DNA from: Ferruginibacter sp050611725
GTDB taxonomy: Bacteria > Bacteroidota > Bacteroidia > Chitinophagales > Chitinophagaceae
DNA length: 64,000 nucleotides
Assembly (NCBI RefSeq): GCF_050611725.1
Contig: NZ_JBODJB010000001.1
Span: forward strand, 930,001 to 994,000
Reading direction: 5' to 3'
Part shown: in pieces, positions 53,626 to 62,346 of the stretch
How positions within the stretch are numbered: position 1 is the stretch's first letter
How the letters are laid out: each line of letters begins with the position of its first letter
Made by a program: the position numbers and the translations under genes
The notes under the pieces: model-generated
Told to the model about the DNA's origin: nothing
The model's input: only the letters and a program-made list of their open reading frames with translations
Database searches by the model: none

Positions 53626-54714
53626 ATGAAAAAAAGGTTTGGTGGAGTTGCTGGTATAATTGCTTTGGCTGTTTCTATTTTCTTTGTTGGATGTGGGAAA
53701 GATTCGGGTAATACCGGAACAGGAACAGATGCCAATAAGGATTTTAAAATTGCGATGCTTACAAATTATGCCGACAATCTTATTATACCTGCCTATACCG
53801 ATCTTCAATCAAAACTCGATGTTTTGAATACGGCTGTTGAGGCCTTTCTTGCAAGCCCGTCAACTTCAACACAAGCGTCTTTAAAAACAAGTTTTAAAAA
53901 TGCGTATTTGAGTTTTGAGGGTATATCTGTTCCAAACTTCGGACCTGCTGCAGTTTTGCTGGTAAACAATTATTCAAATACTTTTCCTGCTGCAATCAAT
54001 GATGTAGAAAGTGGTATACTTAGTGGTACATATAATTTTGCACAACCAATTGCATCAGATAGCATACAAGGATTTCCAACCTTAGATTATCTTTTATTTT
54101 CTACTGATGCTGTGACAAAGTTTTCAGCACCGGATGCTGCCAATAGAAAAAAATATGTGCAGGATGTGATGGCAAGATTAAAATCTTTGGTTAGTAGTTC
54201 AATTACACAATGGACCGGAACATATAAAACTGCGTTTGTTAATTCTACAAAAACAGATGTTGGAAGTTCAATTGGTTATTTGATCAATCAATTTGCATTT
54301 GAAATGGATGCACTAAAAGGACCACGTATTGGTTGGCCTTATGGTAAACAATCGGGAGGTATTGTTTTTGCAGATAAATGCGAAGCATATTTCTCGGGCA
54401 TCTCTGCTGATCTTGCAGTAGCCAACCTAGCCAGCCTTAAAAATTATTATAAAGGAGGAAGCGGAAGTGGTATTGATGATTATCTGATCTTACTAAATAA
54501 GAATCAGCTGAACGCTGATGTACTTGCTCAATTTGATCTTGCATTAACAGCTTTACAGGCAATACCAAGTCCGATGTCAGAAGCATTCACCAATAATAAA
54601 CCTCTAATTGATGCAGCATATATTGAGATACAAAAATTGTTAACGCTGCTGAAAACAGACGTTGCTTCAGCAACTTCTGTTCGTATCAATTATCAGGATA
54701 GCGATGGGGATTAA
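53626..54714 (+). CDS. Imelysin-family (M75-like) lipoprotein
   Basis: The 362-residue protein has a short N-terminal signal with a Cys (VGCGK, about residue 24) fitting a lipobox. The helical imelysin body includes the family motif as GFPTLDYLLFS (in place of the classical GxHxxE) and the late GPRIGWPYGKQSGG segment. Imelysins such as IrpA are iron-regulated and needed for iron uptake; peptidase activity is doubtful. It sits between DUF4856 and the HTTM gene. Confidence 0.92.
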   Translation: MKKRFGGVAGIIALAVSIFFVGCGKDSGNTGTGTDANKDFKIAMLTNYADNLIIPAYTDLQSKLDVLNTAVEAFLASPSTSTQASLKTSFKNAYLSFEGISVPNFGPAAVLLVNNYSNTFPAAINDVESGILSGTYNFAQPIASDSIQGFPTLDYLLFSTDAVTKFSAPDAANRKKYVQDVMARLKSLVSSSITQWTGTYKTAFVNSTKTDVGSSIGYLINQFAFEMDALKGPRIGWPYGKQSGGIVFADKCEAYFSGISADLAVANLASLKNYYKGGSGSGIDDYLILLNKNQLNADVLAQFDLALTALQAIPSPMSEAFTNNKPLIDAAYIEIQKLLTLLKTDVASATSVRINYQDSDGD

Positions 54715-54724
54715 AAAATAAAAT

Positions 54725-56083
54725 GTGTTTGGATCAATAACAAAAATCAATCAAAGGTTTTCGCAACCGGTACACATTGCTCCACTTGTTACTTTCAGAG
54801 TAGCATTTGGAGCAATGATGTTTATAAGCATTATTCGTTTTTGGTTGAACGGATGGATTACTGAACTGTATGTGAAACCTTCTTTTTATTTCCCGTTTTT
54901 CGGCTGGGATTGGGTACAGCCATTGGGCAGCACTGGCATGCACCTGATCTTTGCATTGATGGCAATCACTTCATTGTGCATCATGTTGGGACTATTTTAC
55001 AGAATTTCAACCATCATTTTCCTTCTAGCATTTACATATGTTGAACTTATAGATATTACTAATTATCTGAACCATTATTACTTTGTAAGTATTGTAAGTT
55101 TTTTGTTGATATGGTTACCAGCAAATAGATATTATTCTCTCGATTGTATGCTGCATCCGGATCGAAAAAACAAATTTGTTCCATTATGGACAATTGGAGC
55201 AATAAGGTTACAGCTTGCAATGGTTTATTTTTTTGCCGGATTGGCAAAACTTAATTCAGATTGGTTGATCAGTGCATTGCCGATGAAAATATGGTTGCCT
55301 GCAAAATCGCATTTACCCATTGTAGGACAATTTATGTATGATGAATGGGTGGCTTATTTCTTTAGTTGGTTTGGAGCTTGCTATGATCTTTTTATTGCTT
55401 TCTTTTTGATCAATAAAAGAACAAGACCTTATGCATATGTTTTTGTATTAGGTTTCCATATTGCCACCGCCATATTTTTCCCGGGCATTGGAATGTTCCC
55501 TTATATAATGATGGTCAGCAGTTTGATATTCTTTAGCAGTCATCTGCATAGAAAAATTTGGGAATGGATAGCCAACTCAAAGAAAGATGATCAGCCAGCT
55601 ATTGAGTTTACATATAGTACCTTTGCAAAAAAATTGATAGGGTCTTTACTGATCCTTCATTTTACACTGCAGGTAATTGTGCCGATGAGGTATATTTTTT
55701 ATCCCGGTCATTTATTCTGGACAGAACAAGGATTTCGGTTTTCATGGCGGGTGATGTTGATGGAAAAATCTGGCAATACTTTTTTTTATATAAAAGAACC
55801 TTCGTCGGGTAAGTTATTTGAGGTGAATAATGCAGATCATCTTACCAGATTGCAGGAAAAAATGATGAGCACACAGCCGGATATGATGGTGTATTATGCA
55901 CATCATCTTGCAAAAAAATATGTAGCAAAAGGGATTAAAGATCCCGAAGTGTATGTTGAAAGTTATGTGGCATTGAATGGTAGAAAATCAACTTTATTTA
56001 TTGACTCAACAATTGATTTGAATAAACAAAAGACCGGCTTCCGGAATTATGACTGGATATTACCTTTTAATGATAAGAAATAA
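54725..56083 (+). CDS. HTTM-domain membrane protein, homologous to vitamin K-dependent gamma-carboxylase
   Basis: The 452-residue protein has about eight membrane segments in the first 290 residues (HTTM domain). His117 in NHYYF and Lys175 in FAGLAKLNSDW align by eye with human GGCX His160 and Lys218, the latter being the proposed catalytic base. A soluble tail of about 150 residues follows. Translation begins at GTG (54725), because an in-frame stop lies 3 nt upstream and the next ATG is inside the first membrane segment. It is flanked by imelysin (10 nt) and the receptor gene (1 nt), so an operon is clear. Confidence 0.9.
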   Translation: MFGSITKINQRFSQPVHIAPLVTFRVAFGAMMFISIIRFWLNGWITELYVKPSFYFPFFGWDWVQPLGSTGMHLIFALMAITSLCIMLGLFYRISTIIFLLAFTYVELIDITNYLNHYYFVSIVSFLLIWLPANRYYSLDCMLHPDRKNKFVPLWTIGAIRLQLAMVYFFAGLAKLNSDWLISALPMKIWLPAKSHLPIVGQFMYDEWVAYFFSWFGACYDLFIAFFLINKRTRPYAYVFVLGFHIATAIFFPGIGMFPYIMMVSSLIFFSSHLHRKIWEWIANSKKDDQPAIEFTYSTFAKKLIGSLLILHFTLQVIVPMRYIFYPGHLFWTEQGFRFSWRVMLMEKSGNTFFYIKEPSSGKLFEVNNADHLTRLQEKMMSTQPDMMVYYAHHLAKKYVAKGIKDPEVYVESYVALNGRKSTLFIDSTIDLNKQKTGFRNYDWILPFNDKK

Positions 56084-56084
56084 A

Positions 56085-58259
56085 ATGACTAGGAAATATA
56101 TTTTTATTTTGCTGACTACTTTTTCACTTTGTACAATTCATGTTCAAGCGCAAAGTGATACTGTCCGAAAAACAATGGACACCGTAACTGTATTGAATGG
56201 AAGTACGCAGGCTTCGGGTAAATTAAGGCAGGTAGAAGGCGTGGCTATTTATGCCGGAAAGAAAACAGAGGTGATCAATCTTGCAAATATCAATGCCAAT
56301 ACAGCAACAAATAATGCAAGACAAATATATGGCCGTATTGTGGGTTTGAATATTTGGGAATATGATGGAGGTGGGTTGCAATTGGGTATTGGTGGACGAG
56401 GATTGAATCCAAGTCGGGTTTCAAATTTTAATACACGTCAGAATGGCTATGATATTAGTGCCGATGCATTAGGTTATCCGGAAAGTTATTATGTGCCACC
56501 AACCGAAGCGTTGGAAAGAATTGAAATTGTACGAGGAGCAGCCGGATTGCAGTACGGCACTCAGTTTGGCGGCTTGGTAAATTTTCAATTGAAGAAAGGC
56601 GCTCCCGATAAAAAATATGAAGTAGTATCAAGACAAACTGCAGGCTCATGGGGCTTTTTTAATACATTCAATAGTGTAGGCGGAACAGTTAAGAAATTAA
56701 ATTATTATACATTTTATCAATACAAACGTGGCGATAACTGGCGCCCCAACAGTCACTACGATCAACATGCTGCTTATCTTCATCTAGATTATCCGTTGAC
56801 AAGTAAATTAAAGATCACCGGTGAATATTCTTTCATGCATTATCTGGCCCAACAACCCGGTGGTTTAACAGATGCAGATTTTGAAAATGACCCATCCGTA
56901 TCCGTTAGAACAAGAAACTGGTTTAAGGTAAACTGGAATTTGATTAATCTTTCTTTAGATTATACTTTTAATAATCACACAAAGATCAACATGCGTAATT
57001 ACGCATTGGTAGCAGGGAGAGATGCATTGGGTATTTTGAATTATATCAATCGTCCCGATCCGGGAGGGGAAAGAGACATGATGTCTGACGACTACAAAAA
57101 CATTGGTTCAGAAATAAGATTGCTTCATCAATACACAATGTTTAAAAAGCAAACGAGTACTTTTTTGATTGGTACACGTTTATATAAAGGGCTTACAAAA
57201 CGTTTTCAGGGAGATGCTGATGCAGGAAGCGGCCCCAAGTTTGAATTTGAAGGGATTGAGCCGGATGGATCGGGGTATGATTTTCCCGGAAACAACTTTT
57301 CTGTATTCAGTGAAAATATTTTTCAGATCAATGATAAGTGGAGTATTACTCCCGGTGCAAGATTCGAATATATTTCTACAAAAGCCGATGGGTATTATTA
57401 CCAACAAATGCGTTTTGTGCCAAATGTAAAAAGATTTGAAAAGAAAGAGAATAACCGGTCCTTCGTTTTCTTTGGAATAGGGTCGTCATACAAGCTATTG
57501 AACGGAGTTGAGTTCTATGCAAATATTTCACAAAATTATCGTTCGGTAAATTTTAACGACATCCGCATATTGAATGATAATGCAAGAGTAGATTCCAGTT
57601 TGAAAGATGAAAGAGGTTATACTGCAGATCTTGGTGTAAGGGGGAAAATAAAAGACTGGTTGTATTACGATATGACAGCCTTCTATCTTAAATATAAGAA
57701 CAGAATAGGTTCTGTTTTTACCCGTGATGTTGATTTCATGGTATATAGACTTCGTAAGAATGTAGCCGATAGCCGTAATATAGGTTTTGAAAGTTTAATT
57801 GAAGCCGATCTTCTGAAAGCGATCACTTATGGCCGATCGCCATATAAGCTTTCAGTCTATACCAATTTTTCGATTATAGATGCCCGTTATTATAATTCAG
57901 CGGATGCATCTATTCAAGATAAACAAGTAGAGTTTGTGCCTCCGGTTTTGTTCAGAACGGGTATTTCTTTTGGCAAAAAAGCTTACAATTTCACATGGCA
58001 GTATTCTTATGTAGGGCAACAGTATTCCGATGCTACCAATGCTGAGTTTACTCCTTCGGCAGTTGATGGGTTGATACCATCTTACAATGTGATGGACATA
58101 AGTGTAAGCTATAAATGGAAATGGGCAACCATTTTTGGGAGCATCAACAATGTAACCAATACAAAATATTTTACAAGACGTGCAGATGGATATCCCGGCC
58201 CCGGTATCATCCCTTCGGATAAACGAGGTTATTTTGTAACAGTGCAGTTCAAATTGTAA
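56085..58259 (+). CDS. FecA-like TonB-dependent receptor
   Basis: The ATG at 56085 gives 724 residues with a signal peptide ending VQAQ; the ATG at 56049 would overlap the upstream gene. There is a short N-terminal region, then a plug with QIYGRIVGLNIWE and ALERIEIVRGAAGLQYG, and a 22-strand-type barrel ending FVTVQFKL. It lacks a CarboxypepD-reg domain and SusC features, which points to siderophore or iron-complex uptake. It is the last gene of the cluster and converges with an M28 peptidase gene 2 nt later. Confidence 0.93.
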   Translation: MTRKYIFILLTTFSLCTIHVQAQSDTVRKTMDTVTVLNGSTQASGKLRQVEGVAIYAGKKTEVINLANINANTATNNARQIYGRIVGLNIWEYDGGGLQLGIGGRGLNPSRVSNFNTRQNGYDISADALGYPESYYVPPTEALERIEIVRGAAGLQYGTQFGGLVNFQLKKGAPDKKYEVVSRQTAGSWGFFNTFNSVGGTVKKLNYYTFYQYKRGDNWRPNSHYDQHAAYLHLDYPLTSKLKITGEYSFMHYLAQQPGGLTDADFENDPSVSVRTRNWFKVNWNLINLSLDYTFNNHTKINMRNYALVAGRDALGILNYINRPDPGGERDMMSDDYKNIGSEIRLLHQYTMFKKQTSTFLIGTRLYKGLTKRFQGDADAGSGPKFEFEGIEPDGSGYDFPGNNFSVFSENIFQINDKWSITPGARFEYISTKADGYYYQQMRFVPNVKRFEKKENNRSFVFFGIGSSYKLLNGVEFYANISQNYRSVNFNDIRILNDNARVDSSLKDERGYTADLGVRGKIKDWLYYDMTAFYLKYKNRIGSVFTRDVDFMVYRLRKNVADSRNIGFESLIEADLLKAITYGRSPYKLSVYTNFSIIDARYYNSADASIQDKQVEFVPPVLFRTGISFGKKAYNFTWQYSYVGQQYSDATNAEFTPSAVDGLIPSYNVMDISVSYKWKWATIFGSINNVTNTKYFTRRADGYPGPGIIPSDKRGYFVTVQFKL

Positions 58260-58261
58260 AT

Positions 58262-59842
58262 CTATCTTTCTCCGGCGGGTAAGGGCTTGTCTCTTTTCAA
58301 CATCTTATCTCTGTTGGCAATTTCCCATGCGGTATGAAAGATCATACGGGCTCTTTTTTCATATATATCCCAGTATATCCTGTCAACAGTATCGGTTGGT
58401 TGATGATAATCTGCTAACAACATACCATCGTAGAAAAATAAAATTGGAACGCCTTTACGGGCAAAATTGTAATGATCGCTGCGATAATAAATTCTTTCCT
58501 GATCGTTGGGGTCATCAAATTTATAGTCGAGTGTAAGCCCGGTATATTTTTTATTTACTCCTTCGTTGATAATGGGCAGATCGCTGCTGAGTTTATCGTG
58601 ACCAATTACATAAACATAATTCAATGAATCGTCTGTCATTCTTTCGGTATCTATTCTTCCTATCATATCTGTGTTAAGATCAACAGAAGTTTTCTTTAAA
58701 GGGAACACCGGATTGTCACTATAATATTCACTGCCCCAAAGCCCTTTTTCTTCTCCGCTAACGGTCATGAATACAACTGTTCTTCTTGGTCCGTTTCCTT
58801 CTTTGGCTGCTTTAGCAAAAGCTTCTGCCATTTCAATTACCGCACAGGTACCACTGCCATCGTCATCTGCACCATAATATATCTTGCCATCATGTTTGCC
58901 AAGATGATCATAGTGTGCCGTTAAAAAAACGTATTCATTTTTTTTATCTGTTCCTTCAATATAACCCAAAACATTGCTGGCATCAATTTGCTCATGCTTC
59001 TTTTGGTAATCGAAAGAGTAGTTGCTCACTACCTCAGACAGTTTATGCGCATTCAATAACTCATAATTTTTTGCTTTGTCTATTAGTAAATTAATTTGCC
59101 AGTCTGGGAATAGTTTTTTTAAAGTTTCATGAGCAACTACAGCATAGTTAATACTGATATAATTATCTTTTGGATAGTACATAGATGATCTGCTGCTTTT
59201 TTCTGCTAATTGAGCTGTGATAACACCAATATTAGGATTGATGATGATCGCTCCAATTGCTCCTTTTTTCTTTGCAACAGCTAATTTTTTTTGAATGCCC
59301 GGATAGGAGTATTCCGATGGACTTGAATTGCCCGACAATACATAAACTCCATCTTGCTTCGGTTCGCCTAAAATAATGACAACGATCTTACCTTTTACTT
59401 TTTTGCCCTTATAATCATTGTAATTTTTCTCATTAATGCCATATCCTGCAAACACAATTTTTTTAGCTTCTGTTCTTTTAGAATCGTTGAACATAACGGC
59501 TGTGTAATAATCTGCTCCATACACTAATCTTTCATTGCCGATGCGTAGATCATTACTGATCATGGAGTCTTTAAACAAAGGGAAGAACTGTTCATAGCCG
59601 TTTAATGCTGCTGCCGGCTTCAAACCTATCGCTTCAAATTGTTGTTGAATATATAAAGAAGCTTTTCGTTGCCCTGCAGTACCGGTTTCACGGCCTTCCA
59701 TCTCATCCCCGGCAACAATGGTAAGATGTTTTTTAAGATCCTCTTTAGTAATAGTGGCGGCGTATTTTGCCGCATTGTCAACTTGAGCCAATACATTACC
59801 GGATGCTAACAATACAAAAGCAACAAAGAAATATTTCATCAT
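58262..59842 (-). CDS. Secreted M28-family metallopeptidase
   Basis: The 526-residue precursor has a signal peptide (ending VLAQ). A protease-associated-type insert is followed by the M28 catalytic core: HYDHLG, DDDGSG, SGEEKGLWGSEY, DLNTDMIGR and the late YRSDHYNFA, giving all five zinc-site residues plus the general base Glu. It is an aminopeptidase of the di-zinc type, probably periplasmic or outer-membrane facing. Length is usual. Confidence 0.93.
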   Translation of the reverse strand: MMKYFFVAFVLLASGNVLAQVDNAAKYAATITKEDLKKHLTIVAGDEMEGRETGTAGQRKASLYIQQQFEAIGLKPAAALNGYEQFFPLFKDSMISNDLRIGNERLVYGADYYTAVMFNDSKRTEAKKIVFAGYGINEKNYNDYKGKKVKGKIVVIILGEPKQDGVYVLSGNSSPSEYSYPGIQKKLAVAKKKGAIGAIIINPNIGVITAQLAEKSSRSSMYYPKDNYISINYAVVAHETLKKLFPDWQINLLIDKAKNYELLNAHKLSEVVSNYSFDYQKKHEQIDASNVLGYIEGTDKKNEYVFLTAHYDHLGKHDGKIYYGADDDGSGTCAVIEMAEAFAKAAKEGNGPRRTVVFMTVSGEEKGLWGSEYYSDNPVFPLKKTSVDLNTDMIGRIDTERMTDDSLNYVYVIGHDKLSSDLPIINEGVNKKYTGLTLDYKFDDPNDQERIYYRSDHYNFARKGVPILFFYDGMLLADYHQPTDTVDRIYWDIYEKRARMIFHTAWEIANRDKMLKRDKPLPAGER

Positions 59843-59908
59843 ACATTTTTTATTAGGTATTAAATGTACAATATCGATGTGAGATGCAAAAAGAAAAGTG
59901 ATAGTCGG

Positions 59909-60358
59909 TTAGCAGGCAATTTTGTTTACCCTGTTTTGATGACGGCCACCTTCGAAAGGTGTATTGATGAAGAGGTCAATCATTTTTTCTACATCGCCTT
60001 CTCTTACAAATCGGGCAGGAATACAGATCACATTAGCATCATTGTGTTGTCTTGCTAGTTGAGCTAATTCTTCGCCCCAACAAATAGCCGCTCTGATCTG
60101 CTGGTGTTTGTTAGCGGTAATAGCAACACCGTTAGCACTACCGCAAAGTAAAATACCAAATGCATACTCGCCACTTTCAACTGCCGATGCAACAGGGTGA
60201 GCAAAATCCGGATAATCTGCCGAATGTTTATCGTAAGTGCCAAAATCTTTAAATTTCAAACCTTTGCCCTCTAAAAAAGAGATAACGTCTTCTTTGTAAT
60301 CGAATCCGGCATGATCGCAGCCGATGGCTATAGGGAGTTGTAGATTGAAGACTGACAT
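59909..60358 (-). CDS. rpiB: Ribose-5-phosphate isomerase B
   Basis: The 149-residue protein has IAIGCDHAGFDYKE at the start, the catalytic Cys in GILLCGSANGVAI, and FEGGRHQNRVNKI at the end. It interconverts ribose-5-phosphate and ribulose-5-phosphate in the pentose phosphate pathway; RpiB-type proteins can also act on allose phosphate. It is separated from tatC by a word-repeat hairpin. Confidence 0.97.
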   Translation of the reverse strand: MSVFNLQLPIAIGCDHAGFDYKEDVISFLEGKGLKFKDFGTYDKHSADYPDFAHPVASAVESGEYAFGILLCGSANGVAITANKHQQIRAAICWGEELAQLARQHNDANVICIPARFVREGDVEKMIDLFINTPFEGGRHQNRVNKIAC

Positions 60359-60362
60359 TTTT

Positions 60363-60443
60363 AATTATGAATTATGAATGTTGAATTATGAGTTTCTGAG
60401 GTGTAAAGTTAATTCATAATTTATAACTCATAACTCATAATTT
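60363..60443. repeat. AATTATGA-word hairpin between rpiB and tatC
   Basis: The left arm (60363-60395) repeats AATTATGA and the right arm (60411-60443) its complement TCATAATT. Together they pair at roughly 26 of 32 positions. Architecture matches the other word-repeat hairpins, with a different word. Confidence 0.8.
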
Positions 60444-60446
60444 AGA

Positions 60447-61331
60447 TCAGCTCCATTCTTTTTCTTCTTTTAATTTTCTTCTTTCTACTCTCGATGCCAA
60501 TATGATACTGATCCAGTAAAGAACCACCAGTGGGATAGCAACTAAGAACTGACTGGTCCAGTCGGGAGAAGGTGTGATAATAGCTGCTACAACTAAAATT
60601 ATAACAAAAGCAAATTTGAAATATTTCTTTAAGAAAGAACCGGTTATCAATCCAATCTTCGCTAAAACATAGCAAAGCACCGGTAATTCAAATGCAATAC
60701 CGCATCCAAGTATCAAATTGGTTAAACTGTCTATATAGTCATTAATGGCCGGCCTGTATTGGATCATTCCCGATTTGCCGAGTGTAAAACTTGCCAAAAA
60801 GTTAAAGGTAAAAGGAGCCAGCAAGTAATATCCAAAAGCTGCGCCGGTAAAAAAACAAAGCGACACCCAAAAAATACTACCTCTGCCATATTTTCTTTCT
60901 TTTGGAGAAAGAGCCGGTTTTATAAAACGCCACAATTCCCAAAAAATATAAGGGAATGCTAAAATGATACCACCGATCATTGCGATGGTAATGGCCGAAG
61001 AAAAAGTGCCGTTCACCTCTGTAACCTGAAAGTCAATTTTTACAGGAGGCATACAAAATGCATCGCCTACATGCAACCATTGTCCGAACTTGCATAAAGC
61101 GCCATAGGTTACAAATTTTTCGTTAGCAGGAGCCAGAATCAGGTTGTCATAAACCCAATCAATGTTTATAAAGATCAGAATAGCACCAACCAGCCAGGCA
61201 ATTACACTACGCATGATATGCCAACGTAGTTCCTCAATATGGTCAAAAAACGTCATCTCCGTCTGCTCACTTTTGTCCTTGCCGGAAAGTCTGTTCAGGA
61301 AAGATTTTCTATCTGAAGTTGTTGTAGCCAC
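60447..61331 (-). CDS. tatC: Sec-independent protein translocase subunit TatC
   Basis: The 294-residue protein has six membrane segments and the TatC core: TFFDHIEELRWHIMRSV, FPYIFWELWRFIKPALSPKE and FELPVLCYVLAKIGLI. It recognises twin-arginine signal peptides. The start is GTG at 61331, because a stop lies immediately upstream in frame and the next ATG (MTFFDHIEEL) would be short. A -7 element supports this. No tatA gene is visible nearby. Confidence 0.95.
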   Translation of the reverse strand: MATTTSDRKSFLNRLSGKDKSEQTEMTFFDHIEELRWHIMRSVIAWLVGAILIFINIDWVYDNLILAPANEKFVTYGALCKFGQWLHVGDAFCMPPVKIDFQVTEVNGTFSSAITIAMIGGIILAFPYIFWELWRFIKPALSPKERKYGRGSIFWVSLCFFTGAAFGYYLLAPFTFNFLASFTLGKSGMIQYRPAINDYIDSLTNLILGCGIAFELPVLCYVLAKIGLITGSFLKKYFKFAFVIILVVAAIITPSPDWTSQFLVAIPLVVLYWISIILASRVERRKLKEEKEWS

Positions 61332-61352
61332 CTAATAATGAATGATTGTTGG

Positions 61353-61360
61353 CAAAGGTA
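61353..61360 (-). promoter_or_regulatory. -7 element of tatC
   Basis: The complement reads TACCTTTG, 21 nt before the GTG start, with a TTG at 61377-61379 as a possible -33 at a somewhat short spacing of 16 nt. Confidence 0.55.
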
Positions 61361-61379
61361 AATGAGTTTATTATATCAA

Positions 61380-61425
61380 TTGGTAAAAAAGAGAAGCCCC
61401 GATAAAAATCGGGGCCGTTTACCAA
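61380..61425. repeat. Orphan two-part hairpin upstream of tatC
   Basis: GCCCCGAT (61396-61403) pairs perfectly with ATCGGGGC (61408-61415) across AAAA. An outer stem TTGGTAAA (61380-61387) pairs with TTTACCAA (61418-61425). No gene ends close enough for it to be an obvious terminator. Confidence 0.8.
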
Positions 61426-61603
61426 AACTAACTGCTTATGAGAAAAATTTAATTCGTTATTTCTATTGTTATAAACGCAAATTCGGTGCCATTTCACATA
61501 TTCTCATTGTTAAGAAATATATAATACTCAAACCTAAAAATGCGTATAAAAGAACTGTTGTAAATCTGACTCTAAGTTATATCAAGAGTTTAATGAAAAT
61601 AAA

Positions 61604-61629
61604 AAAGCGTCCCTGTTAGAGGACGCTTT
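61604..61629 (-). terminator. Terminator of the EF-hand/DUF937-like gene
   Basis: AAAGCGTCC and GGACGCTTT form a perfect 9-bp stem with an 8-nt loop; on the minus strand a T-run follows. Confidence 0.88.
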
Positions 61630-61648
61630 AACAATAAATTATAAATAC

Positions 61649-62272
61649 CTATTTCATGAAGCCTTTTATCATATCCATAAAGCCACCACCACCTTCTTGC
61701 CTTTGTTGTTGCTGTTGTTGTGCGCCTCCGGTTACTTTGCTGATGATATCGCTTAATTCAACTTGTCCATCACCATCTGTATCTAAACCACCCCCTGCAA
61801 ATTTGCTTACTAATCCGCCGAGATCAAACCCACCGCCACCAGTTTGTGCATTATTTGCTCCGCCTGTAAGGGAGCCGATCAGACTATTGATGTCAAAGCT
61901 GCTGTTGTTCGGGTCGTTAGTTTTGTTGATTAAACTGCTGATAACATTCGGTATCAAACTATTTGCAATACCGTTAGCCTGATTGCTTTCTATACCATGA
62001 TTATTTGTAAGCTTATTAGTAAAACTGCCGATGATGGATTTAACTATTGGATTGTCTAGAAGGCCACCACCGTTTCCACCTGCATTTTGATTTCCAAAAA
62101 GAGAAAGAATATTTGTTAGTCCGCCACCTGCTAAAACATTTTGTAAACCATCTGCTACTGAGTGAGTTGCATCTGCAACAACGGCATCGTTTTGTTCGTT
62201 AGGCACAACAGGGTTGTTTATAACAGATTCCGTACCTTCTTCTTTGATGAGATTGAAAAGATTTTCTAACAT
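61649..62272 (-). CDS. Gly/Asn-rich DUF937-like protein with one EF-hand
   Basis: The 207-residue protein has helical DUF937-type segments (MLENLFNLIKEEG; NPIVKSIIGSFTNKLTNNHG; GIANSLIPNVISSLI) joined by Gly/Asn/Gln-rich linkers. A canonical 12-residue EF-hand or dockerin-type loop DTDGDGQVELSD lies at about 164-175, with acidic residues at 1, 3, 5, 9 and 12. A short poly-Gln run follows and the end is MDMIKGFMK. No signal peptide is visible. Function unknown; calcium binding is inferred from the loop only. Confidence 0.8.
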   Translation of the reverse strand: MLENLFNLIKEEGTESVINNPVVPNEQNDAVVADATHSVADGLQNVLAGGGLTNILSLFGNQNAGGNGGGLLDNPIVKSIIGSFTNKLTNNHGIESNQANGIANSLIPNVISSLINKTNDPNNSSFDINSLIGSLTGGANNAQTGGGGFDLGGLVSKFAGGGLDTDGDGQVELSDIISKVTGGAQQQQQQRQEGGGGFMDMIKGFMK

Positions 62273-62346
62273 GACTTTTAATTTAAATGATGAAGCTATA
62301 AAATATAGTCGACTGTAGATGCAATTTATGCTCTGTAAGTTGCATC

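Larger units (their letters stand above)
61332..61648. other. Non-coding gap upstream of tatC
   Basis: This 317-nt stretch holds the tatC -7 element (61353-61360), an orphan hairpin (61380-61425) and the terminator of the next gene (61604-61629). Between them is AT-rich sequence with no convincing gene; the longest plus-strand frame runs through both hairpins and has no recognisable features. Confidence 0.6.

Noticed and set aside
61362..61619. Possible 85-codon plus-strand gene
   Set aside because: It runs through an orphan hairpin and a terminator stem, has no promoter, and is composed of Lys/Tyr/Ile-rich random-looking sequence.
62317..62346. GATGCAA/TTGCATC stem after prfA
   Set aside because: A 7-bp stem with a long loop and no T-run is too weak to list as a terminator.
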